Origin: an uncultured Neomegalonema sp. | Lineage (GTDB): Bacteria > Pseudomonadota > Alphaproteobacteria > Rhodobacterales > Rhodobacteraceae | Direction: 5' to 3' | Assembly (NCBI GenBank): GCA_937928005.1 | Contig: CALFVD010000041.1 | Span: 1 to 44,791 of the forward strand | Length of the DNA: 44,791 bases | Shown: positions 34,397 through 43,883 of the stretch, piece after piece | Layout of the letters: every line of letters begins with the position of its first letter | Position numbering within the stretch: position 1 is the stretch's first letter | The notes under the pieces: generated by a model | The model's input: the letters and a program-made list of their open reading frames with translations, nothing else | What the model was told of the DNA's origin: nothing | The model's database searches: none | Made by a program: the position numbers and the translations under genes

Positions 34397-35494
34397 ATGG
34401 CCAGCCTTTCAGTCGATTTGACGCCCATGACCGATGCGGATGCACTGGCGAAACGCTGGCGGGCGCTGGAAGCGCGGGTTGATGGAGCGTTTTTCCTGTC
34501 TTGGACATGGATTGGCGCATGGGTGGCAAAGCTGGAACGCCCTCCTTTAGTGTTAGCCGTGACGGACGAGGCGGGCGACGATGTTGCGTTGGGCCTTTTT
34601 ACGCAAACGGTCGAACAACGGCAAAAGGTGTTGCGTGTCAGACAATTACGGCTGCACGATACGGGCGAGCGAACGGCGGACGCGATCACCATCGAGTACA
34701 ATTCGCTACTCTGCGCGCCCGAAAGCGAGGCGGCGGCATGGGCAGCGGCTTCTGTTGCCTTGCGCGCGCGCGGTGGCTGGGACGAAATCATCGTGAGTGG
34801 AGCAACGAATACAACAGCGGATGTGCTGGCGAATCTGGGTCTTGGGCTGCACCGGCGGGCGGAGACATCCTCGGCTTTCGTCGATCTGGCCGCGCTGCGG
34901 ACGCAAGGGATCAAGGATCACGCAGGCTATATCGGCACATTGGGCAAAAGCACACGCAGTCAGATGCGCCGGTCAATCCGGCTCTACGAAGAGCGCGGGC
35001 CACTGACATTGACGGCTTGCGAGGATGTGGATCAGTTTTTTGCAGAGCTTGGCGAACATCACGAAGCGAAATGGCGTGAAGCGGGGACCGATGGGGCGAC
35101 CGCAAACGCGGTCTATATGGATTTTCACCGCCGCATGATCGCCGATGCCCTACCACGGGGCGAGATCGAGTTGTTGCGTGCCGATGCCGGGGGTGAAGCG
35201 TTTGGCTGGCTCTATAATTTCGTGTGGCGGGGGCAGGTATTGTTCTATCTCAGCGGCTTTCGCGCGGAAGATGACAATCGGCTGAAGCCCGGCCTCGTCA
35301 CCCATGCGCTGGCTGTCGAGCGGCATCTGAGGGCGGGGCGCGATGTGTATGACTTCATGGGTGGCGCAAACCGATACAAGACGAATCTCGGCCAAGCGGG
35401 GCCAGATATCATATCGCTCGCTGTGCAGCGGCAGATACCAAAACTGGCCATCGAAGGGCTGGTACGGGGGTTGAAGGGGCGATTGCGTGCTTAA
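34397..35494 (+). CDS. FemAB/CelD-like GNAT-fold protein of an EPS locus
   Basis: 365 residues from ATG 34397, with CAGGAG seven bases upstream; a GTG two codons earlier is closer than ideal. FFLSWTWIGAWVAKLERPPL opens a cellulose-biosynthesis (CelD/BcsL) acetyltransferase-like domain, and GTLGKSTRSQMRRSIRLYEE and FYLSGFRAEDDNRLKPGLVT, then DFMGGANRYKTNLGQ, are its usual blocks. FemAB-like proteins accompany exosortase-A EPS clusters, possibly attaching an acyl or aminoacyl group to the glycan. It is divergent from the deacetylase and its stop abuts that of the glycosyltransferase on the other strand. Confidence 0.85.
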   Translation: MASLSVDLTPMTDADALAKRWRALEARVDGAFFLSWTWIGAWVAKLERPPLVLAVTDEAGDDVALGLFTQTVEQRQKVLRVRQLRLHDTGERTADAITIEYNSLLCAPESEAAAWAAASVALRARGGWDEIIVSGATNTTADVLANLGLGLHRRAETSSAFVDLAALRTQGIKDHAGYIGTLGKSTRSQMRRSIRLYEERGPLTLTACEDVDQFFAELGEHHEAKWREAGTDGATANAVYMDFHRRMIADALPRGEIELLRADAGGEAFGWLYNFVWRGQVLFYLSGFRAEDDNRLKPGLVTHALAVERHLRAGRDVYDFMGGANRYKTNLGQAGPDIISLAVQRQIPKLAIEGLVRGLKGRLRA

Positions 35495-36694
35495 TTAGGC
35501 TCGCTTCGCCTCCCGCCCAGCGACCGCGCGCTCGAATACCTGTAACACACTTTCGACCGTATCGTCCCATGAGAAGCCTTCGGCATAGGCGCGAGTGGCG
35601 TCGCGATCAGGGAGATCAGCGAGGAGAGCGGCGATATTGGCACCGAGACTAATGGCGTCGCGAGAGGCAAGACGGCCCGCTTCGGGCGCGGCAACGACTT
35701 CGGGGGTTCCCCAGACATCGGTGGCGACAACAGGCGTGCCGCAAGCCATCGATTCGAGCAAGACATTGGCCCATCCCTCGCGGCTGCTGGCTAGAACCGA
35801 GAGATCGGCGGCGCCGTAGAAATCGGCGAGCTTTGCGTGTGGCAACGGGCCAGTCAGGCGAATGCGGTCTTCGACGCCTAGCGAGGCGATGCGGGCGTTG
35901 AGCGCGCCCTCCTCCGGCCCGCCGCCTGCGATTAGGAGATGAATACCCGGCTGGGCGGCAACCGCATCAATCGTCAGATGATGGCCCTTGCGTTCAACAA
36001 GACCACCGACCGAGACGGCAAGGGGCGCATCCGATGGAACGTCGATTGCGGTTTTCAGCGCAGCGCGATCCTGTTTGGGCGGACAGAAGGAATCAAGATC
36101 GACGCCGTTGCGCAAAGCGTGAATTTTTGACCCATCAGCACCGAGCTCTATCATCTCCGCGCGCAAAGCTTCACAGACGGTGATTGAGGCATCGGCCTGC
36201 GCAGCGGCGGCAAGGATGGCGCTGGCGGCGGCAGGGCTGGATTGCGGGATCAGATTAATATCAGTGCCCCGCGCGGTGATCGTCAGCGGAAGGCCTAACT
36301 CCGCTGCAAGACGAGCAGCAGCGACACCGTCGGGATAGAAATAATGCGCATCAATCAAATCGAACGGGCCGGTCTGTGCAATAAGACGGCGGGCGCAGCG
36401 GGCAAGTGCGGCATGGTAGAGCGAGGGCTGGGCGCGCATTCCAATCTTCGGAATCGTGCCGTAACGCGGATGCTCGATGCGAATACCGCCCCGCTCCTCA
36501 CGGGCGGGCACTTGCGCAAAAGCGGCGTAGGAGCCGAACATGGGATTCGCACTGGGGAACCACGGAACCGGCGCGATAACCGTGACCTCAGCGTGGCCCG
36601 TAGCATGTACTCGCGCCATGCGGTTTTCAACGAAGACGCCGTGGTTCGGCTGGGCGGCATTTGGCCAGAGCGATGTGACGGTGAGGATGCGCAT
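35495..36694 (-). CDS. GT4-family glycosyltransferase
   Basis: 399 residues from ATG 36694 (MRILTVTSLWPNAAQPNHGV); earlier open codons overlap a palindromic repeat and are not family-like. The GT-B fold has the donor-binding C-terminal half: SVGGLVERKGHHLTIDAVAA, LLIAGGGPEEGALNARIASL, ASSREGWANVLLESMACGTP and VVATDVWGTPEVV. The EGWANVLLE block is the EX7E motif of GT4 enzymes. The acceptor half carries LIDAHYFYPDGVAAARLAAE. It resembles XrtA/PEP-CTERM-associated glycosyltransferases. It would add a sugar to the lipid-linked repeat unit in the cytoplasm. Confidence 0.9.
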   Translation of the reverse strand: MRILTVTSLWPNAAQPNHGVFVENRMARVHATGHAEVTVIAPVPWFPSANPMFGSYAAFAQVPAREERGGIRIEHPRYGTIPKIGMRAQPSLYHAALARCARRLIAQTGPFDLIDAHYFYPDGVAAARLAAELGLPLTITARGTDINLIPQSSPAAASAILAAAAQADASITVCEALRAEMIELGADGSKIHALRNGVDLDSFCPPKQDRAALKTAIDVPSDAPLAVSVGGLVERKGHHLTIDAVAAQPGIHLLIAGGGPEEGALNARIASLGVEDRIRLTGPLPHAKLADFYGAADLSVLASSREGWANVLLESMACGTPVVATDVWGTPEVVAAPEAGRLASRDAISLGANIAALLADLPDRDATRAYAEGFSWDDTVESVLQVFERAVAGREAKRA

Positions 36695-36705
36695 GATTGT
36701 ATTCC

Positions 36706-36769
36706 TGTCATGCCCGCAAGAACGGGGCTGTCTTGGTAGCGGGAGATCCACGCTTTATTGGGGATGACA
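36706..36769. repeat. REP-like palindromic element upstream of the glycosyltransferase
   Basis: TGTCATGCCC (36706-36715) faces GGGGATGACA (36760-36769) with one mismatch, and a smaller CCCGCAAGAACGGG stem lies inside the left arm. The left end is shared with the element at 30048. It is about 64 bases long and sits in the gap between the glycosyltransferase and a small gene. Confidence 0.7.
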
Positions 36770-36997
36770 TCAGCGGCGCCGCTTGCCGGTTTCAGGACGG
36801 CGGGATTTCGTAGGGGCACGGCGGCGGTGGCTTTGTTTTGGGGTCGCGCCATGCTTACGAGCAACTGTGCGCTCAGACCATGTGCGCAGGGCCAATAATC
36901 CCGTTGCAGGGTCCGCTGCGTCGTCGCGGGGCAACGACCACCACGCAATCAGCACCATCGCGCCCACGGCACAGAGTAGCATCATTCCGCCGATCAT
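36770..36997 (-). CDS. Small single-helix membrane protein with a basic tail
   Basis: 75 residues from ATG 36997 (MIGGMMLLCAVGAMVLIAWW); an ATG five codons earlier (37012) is possible. One membrane helix (3-20) is followed by a short acidic stretch (PRDDAADPATGLLAL). A strongly basic C-terminus comes last (KQSHRRRAPTKSRRP, then ETGKRRR). I do not recognise it. The ribosome-binding site is not clear, so the gene is uncertain. It sits divergently from the O-ligase gene within the EPS region, which hints at a role there. Confidence 0.45.
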   Translation of the reverse strand: MIGGMMLLCAVGAMVLIAWWSLPRDDAADPATGLLALRTWSERTVARKHGATPKQSHRRRAPTKSRRPETGKRRR

Positions 36998-37109
36998 GTC
37001 GCTTTCCCTCATGCTTAACGCGACCTTTAGGGTCGCGGATTAGAACAGCATGAATTGTGCCCGATAGGGCTTAACGAACGCTTCACCGCCCTTCCGAAAG
37101 GCGATCCAT

Positions 37110-38492
37110 ATGCGCGATATCGTCATCCTCGTCGGCATTCTCGCGCTGATCCCGATGATCCTGAAACGACCTTATATCGGGGTACTGGCATGGACATGGA
37201 TCGCGCTGCTCAACCCTCACCGAGAGGCGTTTGGCTTTTCGACATCACTGCGCCCGAACCTTGTGATCGTTCTGGTCACGATCATCGCTTTCGTCATTTC
37301 GTCAGAGAAGAAAACATGGCCGGGCGGGCGATTAGCGGCGGCATTCTTATTGTTCATTAGCTGGACGACATTAGCAACGCTGATGGCCCCGGATAGGGCG
37401 GATAGTCTGGTTTTCTATACCGATTTCGTCGTGAAGATGGCGATGCATATGGCGCTGGCGTTGATCGTCATCAACACATCTCATCGCGTGATCTCACTCG
37501 TCTGGACCTTCGCTTTATCGCTGGGCTACCATGCGGTGAAGATCGCCCTCGTGACGGTTGCGAGCGGCTTTGTGATTGGGCGCTATACCGGGTTTGGCCC
37601 CGCAGACACGATGATCGATGACCGCAACCACTTCGCCGTTGCAATGCTTATGTTGGCTCCATTGCTCTTCTTTTTATGGAAGCACGCGGATCATAAAGTA
37701 ATGCGCAACCTGGCACTGGCGGGGATGATTGCGTGCTTCCTCGCGGTGATTGGGTCGTTCTCGCGCGGTGGAATGATCACGATGGTCGCGATGCTGGCCT
37801 TCCTATGGACCAAAACAAACCGCAAGTTTTTCAGCGCCACGATGATGGGGATCGCAGTGACCTGCGCCATTATCTTTGCACCGCAAGAATACAAGGATCG
37901 TATCGGTACGACATTCTCGCAGTTCGAGGGCAAGGAAAGCGCCTATGCCGATGAGAGCGATTTGGACGAATCCTTCTGTCTACGCCTCGCCACATGGCAA
38001 ATTGGCCTCGATATGACACTGGCCAGCCCGATCTTCGGCAACGGATTGCGGTCGATCCAGAACCATGATGTTGCCACGGCCTATCTGGACCCGGACCGGC
38101 ATATCTGTGGTTATAAGAAAAAATACGGGGTGCGCGCGGCCCATAATATCTATGTCGAGGTAATGACCGATTCTGGCTTCGTTGGCCTCGGCCTATTTCT
38201 CTTTGTGCTTGGTGGAACGTGGTTGTCCTGTGCGCGAACGGCACGGCGCACACGCGGCAATGCCGAGTTGCTCTGGGCGCATGATCTGGCCAGCATGATT
38301 CAAGTCTCGGTAACAGGCTATGCGATTGGTGGGATGCTGCTGTCATTTGCCTATTATGACGGGTATTTCTTGCTGGTCGTCATGGCGATTACCCTAGATC
38401 GAGTGGTGCGCGAACGGCTGGGCGAGGTGGAACCACGCCGTGTTGCTGCCCGTCCGGCGCGTGCGCGGCGTGGGCCTGCCCCGGCGGAATAG
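37110..38492 (+). CDS. O-antigen ligase/polymerase-like protein, exosortase-A-associated type
   Basis: 460 residues with about eleven to twelve membrane helices. The N-terminus, LALIPMILKRPYIGVLAWTW, then IALLNPHREAFGFS, follows the group of putative O-glycosylation ligases associated with exosortase A (TIGR03097-like). The large periplasmic loop contains DESFCLRLATWQIGLDMTLA, then PIFGNG and AAHNIYVEVMTDSGFVGL, the usual Wzy/WaaL signature. The protein ends with a Pro/Arg tail (RRVAARPARARRGPAP). It would polymerise or transfer polysaccharide on the periplasmic side. GAAAGG precedes the ATG. No exosortase gene is in the window. Confidence 0.9.
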   Translation: MRDIVILVGILALIPMILKRPYIGVLAWTWIALLNPHREAFGFSTSLRPNLVIVLVTIIAFVISSEKKTWPGGRLAAAFLLFISWTTLATLMAPDRADSLVFYTDFVVKMAMHMALALIVINTSHRVISLVWTFALSLGYHAVKIALVTVASGFVIGRYTGFGPADTMIDDRNHFAVAMLMLAPLLFFLWKHADHKVMRNLALAGMIACFLAVIGSFSRGGMITMVAMLAFLWTKTNRKFFSATMMGIAVTCAIIFAPQEYKDRIGTTFSQFEGKESAYADESDLDESFCLRLATWQIGLDMTLASPIFGNGLRSIQNHDVATAYLDPDRHICGYKKKYGVRAAHNIYVEVMTDSGFVGLGLFLFVLGGTWLSCARTARRTRGNAELLWAHDLASMIQVSVTGYAIGGMLLSFAYYDGYFLLVVMAITLDRVVRERLGEVEPRRVAARPARARRGPAPAE

Positions 38493-38579
38493 GGTCATCA
38501 CGAGACGCTATGTGTGATAGAGAGAAGAATGTTTTGAAACAGTTCAAAGCATTGCACGATCAGCAGCAACTTAACCCGT

Positions 38580-38588
38580 TGTTATAAT
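38580..38588 (+). promoter_or_regulatory. Extended -10 element before the TadG-like gene
   Basis: TGTTATAAT gives a perfect TATAAT (38583-38588) with the extended TG two bases before. No good TTGACA lies 17 bases upstream, which an extended -10 can compensate. It is in the 180-base gap upstream of ATG 38674. Confidence 0.5.
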
Positions 38589-38673
38589 AGGAAAACACTA
38601 TCTAAACCTCTGACTGGCCCCGCTGTTGCAATTCACTGACGCAACTGGAATTCCCCTGCGGAGGCGTCGGTCG

Positions 38674-39972
38674 ATGATTACTTTTAATAACGCATACTTG
38701 GCGAAGCCCAAACGTTATAGCCGTCAAACGGACGGTTCCATCTCCATTATGACCGGCCTGTTGTTTCCTTTGCTCATTATCCTCGCTGGTGGTTCGGTGG
38801 ATGTAACCCGAGCCTATACAATGAAGGCTAAAGCTCAGAAGACGCTCGACTCGACCGTGCTTGCAATGGCGCGTTCACGCCTGAGCGATGATGAGATCGG
38901 CCAACAGGGCAAGACGCTATTCGACAACAATCTCACACTGAGCAATATCAAAGCGGATCTACAGGATGCTGAATTCACCGCCAAACGCGAAGGCGCGGAT
39001 AAAGGCGACCCAAGCATCGTTACGGGCAGAGCCACGCTGAGTAGCAAGTCATCTTTTCTTGGTATCTTCGGCATGAATGATCTTAAGGTCGGGGTTTTCT
39101 CGGAAGCTACGAAACCCAACCCCTTGCCATATGAAATCGCAATGGTTCTCGATGTCAGTGGGTCGATGAATAAAAACCTGAACGGCCAACCCCGGATCGC
39201 AAGGTTGAGGGACGCCACGCTTAACCTTTTTGATCGCCTAGAACGCTCCAGCCCCAAGGAAGCGCCACCCTCGATTTCGTTGGTACCGTATTCTACGTCG
39301 GTCAATATCGGTGGTCTTAGCAAAGGCATCCTTGAAAGTGTATCGGTTGCAGGCAATCCCGCCGGAAGCGGCGATGTTTGGGCGGCAGAGCGGTTCCGGG
39401 GACAGACAGGCGCAGGCTACGATCTTTCGGATGAAAGCCCCGATACCGCGCTGATGCCCTTCGTGACCGCCGCCGAAATCGGCGATAGCGAGCCAAGCGC
39501 AAAGATGCAGCCGTTGACAGATAACCGCGATATTTATCGCAATGCTGTCAAAGGCTTGACCGCAAATGGTTTCACATCGGCCCATACCGGCATGATTTGG
39601 GGCATATACGCCCTATCGCCAAAGTGGAAATCGGTCTGGCCAAAAGACCCGAAGGAATACGGCACTGCCAACAAGATCATCGTGCTGTTGACCGATGGCG
39701 CATTCAACACGACGCATAATATTGGCGCACGCTCAAGAAGCGACGGTGATGAATCCAACGCCTATTTCCAGTCCGCTTGTGATTTGGCCAAAGCTCAGAA
39801 CGTAACGATCTATGCGGTTGCGCTCAGCCTTGATGCGGCATCAGAAGCGCGTCTTTCGGCCTGTGCAGCGGGCAGCGGTGGCGCAATGCTCAGCGCAAAC
39901 TCGGCGCAGGGTTTGGAGCAAGCATTCGAGGAAATTGCGGCACAGATCGGCGGACTTCGCATATCAAGCTGA
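38674..39972 (+). CDS. TadG-like pilus-assembly protein with VWA domain
   Basis: 432 residues from ATG 38674, preceded by GCGGAGGCG; the frame is open 16 codons further. DGSISIMTGLLFPLLIILAG, then GSVDVTRAYTMKAK, is the N-terminal TadE/TadG membrane segment. A von Willebrand A domain follows with the metal site EIAMVLDVSGSMNKNLNGQ (DxSxS) and KIIVLLTDGAFNTTHN. The C-terminus, SAQGLEQAFEEIAAQIGGLR, is the usual VWA end. Such proteins belong to the Flp/Tad pilus system or act alone in the envelope. No other tad genes are in the window. A strong hairpin terminator follows. Confidence 0.9.
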   Translation: MITFNNAYLAKPKRYSRQTDGSISIMTGLLFPLLIILAGGSVDVTRAYTMKAKAQKTLDSTVLAMARSRLSDDEIGQQGKTLFDNNLTLSNIKADLQDAEFTAKREGADKGDPSIVTGRATLSSKSSFLGIFGMNDLKVGVFSEATKPNPLPYEIAMVLDVSGSMNKNLNGQPRIARLRDATLNLFDRLERSSPKEAPPSISLVPYSTSVNIGGLSKGILESVSVAGNPAGSGDVWAAERFRGQTGAGYDLSDESPDTALMPFVTAAEIGDSEPSAKMQPLTDNRDIYRNAVKGLTANGFTSAHTGMIWGIYALSPKWKSVWPKDPKEYGTANKIIVLLTDGAFNTTHNIGARSRSDGDESNAYFQSACDLAKAQNVTIYAVALSLDAASEARLSACAAGSGGAMLSANSAQGLEQAFEEIAAQIGGLRISS

Positions 39973-39991
39973 TTTTTATACCATGAAGGTA

Positions 39992-40038
39992 GGAACGCCT
40001 CGGATGATTGAAAAATCATTCGGGGCGTCCTCGTTTTT
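39992..40038 (+). terminator. Strong terminator after the TadG-like gene
   Basis: GGAACGCCTCGGATGATT (39992-40009) pairs with AATCATTCGGGGCGTCC (40014-40030) around a GAAA tetraloop, followed by TTTTT (40034-40038). It is a textbook rho-independent terminator for the plus strand. The stem may also serve the convergent glutaminase gene, whose stop overlaps the T-run by about two bases. Confidence 0.88.
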
Positions 40039-40969
40039 AAGTGGTGCCGAAAACCGACCAGCCCATACGATGAGCGAGACGTTCGAGGGCAAGCGCACCA
40101 AGATGGCTGTTACCCACGGCGTTCAAGCCCGGCGACCAAACGGCGATGGACGCAATACCGGGCACGATAGCGAGAATACCGCCGCCCACACCGCTCTTAC
40201 CCGGTAGACCAACCTCAGACGCAAACTCGCCGGAGCCGTCATAATGCCCGCAGGTGAGCATCAGGGCATTGACCTGCCGCGCATGTTGAGGAGTGATGGG
40301 GGCAAGGACATCGGGATCAAATTGCTGCGTGAAGGCAAACATACGCCCCGCCTTGGCAAGCTGAACACAAGACATCGCGATGGCGCATTGGTTGAAATAG
40401 ACTTCCAACGTCCGGTCGGCGGGGTGGTCGAGATTACCGGATGCCCTGATAAAATGGGCAAGGGCCATGTTCCGCTCGCCCGTATCCCGCTCCGAACAGG
40501 CAACAGCATTATCAATGCTAATGGCCGCATCATCCGCCGCCATTTGGATAAAAGCGAGGATGCGCTCAATAGTGGCGGATGGCGTTCGATCCGCCAGCAA
40601 AATGTCAGATATGACGATGGCCCCGGCATTGATGAGGGGGTTGCGGGGGATGCCGTTATCGGCTTCGAGTTGGACGATGGAATTAAACGGGTCGCCCGAT
40701 GGTTCGCGCCCCACGCGCCGCCAACATTTCTCGCCCAGTCGTTCGAGAGCCATGGATAGGGTAAAAACCTTCGACACGCTTTGGATCGAGAACGGCATGG
40801 CGGCATCGCCCGCGCTGTGAATATGTCCATCGCGTGTGACGACAGCGATGCCAAAATGATCAGGCGAGACCTTGGCGAGTTCGGGGATATAGGTCGCGAC
40901 CGCCCCCCGCTCAGTCTCAACCGCCATTTCGGTGGCGATATCGTCGAGGATGGCGGATAGATTGGTCAT
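40037..40969 (-). CDS. glsA: Glutaminase (serine-dependent, GlsA type)
   Basis: 310 residues. [17 protein letters not shown] has the SxxK pair Ser64/Lys67 of the beta-lactamase-like glutaminases. [40 protein letters not shown] and the C-terminal [18 protein letters not shown] are family blocks. It hydrolyses glutamine to glutamate and ammonia in the cytosol. The start overlaps the stop of the DAO-family oxidase by four bases, and that gene follows pyrG, so the three are co-transcribed. Glutamine is also the nitrogen donor of CTP synthase. Confidence 0.95.
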   Translation of the reverse strand: MTNLSAILDDIATEMAVETERGAVATYIPELAKVSPDHFGIAVVTRDGHIHSAGDAAMPFSIQSVSKVFTLSMALERLGEKCWRRVGREPSGDPFNSIVQLEADNGIPRNPLINAGAIVISDILLADRTPSATIERILAFIQMAADDAAISIDNAVACSERDTGERNMALAHFIRASGNLDHPADRTLEVYFNQCAIAMSCVQLAKAGRMFAFTQQFDPDVLAPITPQHARQVNALMLTCGHYDGSGEFASEVGLPGKSGVGGGILAIVPGIASIAVWSPGLNAVGNSHLGALALERLAHRMGWSVFGTT

Positions 40970-42066
40970 ACTACAAAGCGCGTAGGTGACAGCGCCATAA
41001 TAGTTTTTGCGTCGAGCGGCGGCACCCGGCCCAAGATCAGATCAACAGCAAGTTGCGACAGCGCCGGGGCGGTCTGGATGCCATAGCCGCCCTGCCCTGC
41101 GAGCCAGAAAAAGCCATCTGTGCCGGGGGCGAATCCGGCAACGGGGGTGCGGTCGGGCGTGAAGCTGCGCAGGCCAGCCCATGTCCGCTCAACCCGCGTG
41201 ACTGAGACGGTGGTGGCGCGCTCGAAGCGGTCGATGCCCTCGGCCAGCACCATATCATCGGGCCATGCATCCTGCGGCTCAACGGGGTCTTCATCGGCGG
41301 GGGAAACCATCAGCATCCCCGATTGCGGTTTGGCATACCATGTCTCGCGGATCGAGGCGATTAAGGGCCAGTTTGCCGAATTCTCTGGCGCGGAAATGAG
41401 GGCAGCGGAGCGGCGCATCGGTTGGAGCGAGATACCGGGAATGCCCGATTGCGCCGCGACCATATCGGCCCATGCTCCGGCGGCGTTGACCACTATCGGA
41501 GCCTCGAACGCACCTGCGGGAGTGTTGATGCGCCAGATATCGCCATGCCGCTCAATCGTCTTTGCCTCGGCATTCGTAACGATGCGCCCCTTATGTTTAC
41601 GCAGAAGCCGGGTAAAGCCACCGAGCAGAAGATCAACATCTATATCGCTGGCATCGGGATCGAGGGCCGCAGCGCGCAGCAGGTCAAGGCGCAGGATCGG
41701 GACCATAGCGACGGCCTCGTCAGGGGTCAGGCGCTGCATAGTCGGGATATCGGCCAGCGTCTTTTCGAGAACGTCATCGTCGCCCTCGCCCGCCAGCAAC
41801 AACTCACCGCGCGGGGCACTGAGGAGCGGTGCATCGGCGAAATCACCCGGATCACGATAGAACGGCTCGCTGGCGACATTCAGCGCGCGTAGGGTTGCAT
41901 TGCCGTAGCTGGGCACGAACAGCGCCGCCGACCGGCCCGTCGAATGAGTACCGAGAGCGGCTTCGCGTTCCAAAACGATGACCCGCGCATCCGAAGCTAG
42001 CCGCGCTGCCGCGCTGATCCCAGCAATGCCGCCGCCGATAACGAGGATGTCTGCGATCTCGGCCAC
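40966..42066 (-). CDS. FAD-dependent oxidoreductase (DAO family)
   Basis: 366 residues from GTG 42066, one base after the pyrG stop; TTG 42090 overlapping pyrG is an alternative. [20 protein letters not shown] is the FAD-binding start, and [20 protein letters not shown] the second flavin-contact block. [20 protein letters not shown] and [20 protein letters not shown] are the C-terminal FAD motif. It belongs to the D-amino-acid/glycine oxidase group (GlpD/SolA/ThiO-like); the exact substrate cannot be set. It shares a four-base overlap with glutaminase, so the three genes are translated together. Confidence 0.9.
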   Translation of the reverse strand: MAEIADILVIGGGIAGISAAARLASDARVIVLEREAALGTHSTGRSAALFVPSYGNATLRALNVASEPFYRDPGDFADAPLLSAPRGELLLAGEGDDDVLEKTLADIPTMQRLTPDEAVAMVPILRLDLLRAAALDPDASDIDVDLLLGGFTRLLRKHKGRIVTNAEAKTIERHGDIWRINTPAGAFEAPIVVNAAGAWADMVAAQSGIPGISLQPMRRSAALISAPENSANWPLIASIRETWYAKPQSGMLMVSPADEDPVEPQDAWPDDMVLAEGIDRFERATTVSVTRVERTWAGLRSFTPDRTPVAGFAPGTDGFFWLAGQGGYGIQTAPALSQLAVDLILGRVPPLDAKTIMALSPTRFVV

Positions 42067-42067
42067 G

Positions 42068-43708
42068 TCACACCAACCGTGACTGATCAACCGCCGCTTT
42101 CACGAAGCCCTCGAAAAGCGGATGCGCATCAAAGGGTTTCGATTTCAGTTCAGGGTGAAATTGGACGCCGATGAACCACGGATGGCCGGGGAGTTCAACG
42201 ATCTCCGGTAGCTTTCCGTCCGGCGACATGCCTGAGAAAATCAAGCCCGCCGCCTCCAATTTCTCGCGATAGCCCAGATCGACTTCGTAGCGGTGGCGGT
42301 GGCGTTCGCTGATCGTCGGGGTGCCATAAATCGCTTCGACCCGACTGCCCGCCTTCAACGTAGCGTCATAGGCGCCGAGGCGCATGGTGCCGCCCTTATC
42401 GTCATCCGCACTGCGCTGGATCGTGCGGTTATCTTCGACCCATTCTTTCATGTGATAAATGACCGGCTCATAGCGGCGCTCGCCCGCCTCGTGATCGAAT
42501 TCCTCCGACCCAGCATTCTTGATCCCGGCGAGATTGCGAGCCGCCTCGACCACGGCCATCTGCATCCCCAGGCAGATGCCGAGATAGGGCACGTCGTTCT
42601 CACGAGCGTATTGCGCGGCGCGCATCTTACCCTTCGTGCCGCGCTCACCAAAACCGCCGGGCACGAGGATGGCGTTGAACCCATCGAGATGAGGGGCGGG
42701 GTCTTCGCGCTCGAACACCTCCGCATCGACCCATTCGACGTTCACCTTCACCCGGTTGGCAATGCCGCCATGGGTCAGCGCCTCACGCAGCGATTTATAG
42801 GCGTCTTCGAGTTCGGTATATTTGCCGACGACAGCCACGCGCACCTCGCCCTCCGGGCTTTCGATGCGGTCGGCCACCTCGCGCCAGACTCGCAGGTCGG
42901 GGCGCTCCGCCTGCATCCCGAATGCGTCGAGGACGGCCTTGTCCAGCCCAACATCGTGATAAGCGAGCGGAGCTTCATAAATAGAGGCGAGGTCATAGGC
43001 GGGGATCACGCGGTCGGGGCGCACGTTACAAAACAGCGCGATCTTTGCGATCTGATCATCGGGAATCGGTTGTTCGGCCCGGCAAACCAGTACATCAGGC
43101 GCAATGCCGATGGCGCGCAGTTCCTTGACGGAGTGTTGGGTTGGCTTGGTCTTTAGTTCCGCGCTGGCCGCGAGGTACGGTATCAGCGTTAGGTGCATAA
43201 AGATGCAGTCACCGCGCGGTTTGTCCTGCGCGAATTGGCGGATTGCCTCCAGAAACGGCAACCCCTCGATATCGCCAATGGTGCCGCCAATCTCGCAGAG
43301 CATGAAATCAACTTCATCCTCGCCGATGGCGATGAAATCTTTGATTTCATTCGTAACATGGGGGATCACTTGAATGGTTTTGCCGAGATAATCGCCCCGC
43401 CGCTCGCGCTCTAACACGGTCGAGTAGACGCGCCCCGATGAGATCGAATCGGTCTTGCGGGCGGCGACCCCTGTAAATCGCTCGTAATGGCCGAGATCAA
43501 GATCGGTTTCGGCACCGTCATCGGTGACGAAAACCTCGCCATGCTCATAGGGCGACATGGTGCCCGGATCGACGTTGAGATAGGGGTCGAGTTTGCGCAG
43601 GCGGACAGTGTAGCCCCGTGCCTGTAGCAGCGCCCCAAGCGCCGCACTCGCCAAGCCCTTACCAAGCGAGGAAACAACCCCGCCGGTGATGAAAACGAAC
43701 CGTGCCAT
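42068..43708 (-). CDS. pyrG: CTP synthase
   Basis: 546 residues from ATG 43708 ([20 protein letters not shown]); the frame is open 33 codons further upstream without family similarity. The synthetase domain has the P-loop [37 protein letters not shown] and [13 protein letters not shown]. The glutaminase domain has [18 protein letters not shown], with the nucleophile Cys, and [20 protein letters not shown] for the His-Glu pair. It converts UTP, glutamine and ATP to CTP. The next gene starts one base after its stop. Its promoter should lie in the 175-base gap before 43883, shared with the divergent GNAT gene. Confidence 0.98.
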   Translation of the reverse strand: MARFVFITGGVVSSLGKGLASAALGALLQARGYTVRLRKLDPYLNVDPGTMSPYEHGEVFVTDDGAETDLDLGHYERFTGVAARKTDSISSGRVYSTVLERERRGDYLGKTIQVIPHVTNEIKDFIAIGEDEVDFMLCEIGGTIGDIEGLPFLEAIRQFAQDKPRGDCIFMHLTLIPYLAASAELKTKPTQHSVKELRAIGIAPDVLVCRAEQPIPDDQIAKIALFCNVRPDRVIPAYDLASIYEAPLAYHDVGLDKAVLDAFGMQAERPDLRVWREVADRIESPEGEVRVAVVGKYTELEDAYKSLREALTHGGIANRVKVNVEWVDAEVFEREDPAPHLDGFNAILVPGGFGERGTKGKMRAAQYARENDVPYLGICLGMQMAVVEAARNLAGIKNAGSEEFDHEAGERRYEPVIYHMKEWVEDNRTIQRSADDDKGGTMRLGAYDATLKAGSRVEAIYGTPTISERHRHRYEVDLGYREKLEAAGLIFSGMSPDGKLPEIVELPGHPWFIGVQFHPELKSKPFDAHPLFEGFVKAAVDQSRLV

Positions 43709-43883
43709 AGATGATGTCCCGCAGATAATACGACCGCGCCGAATACGTTTTCCGGCGATTCCCACGGGAGACCAGACGTAGAGGATTCGCGCATGCGCGT
43801 CTACCACTGGCGCGCATCACAAGCATTGATTTGTACTATTCAGGTTTCCATGCGACGGAATTAGGAATGATCGAGAGGGAGCG

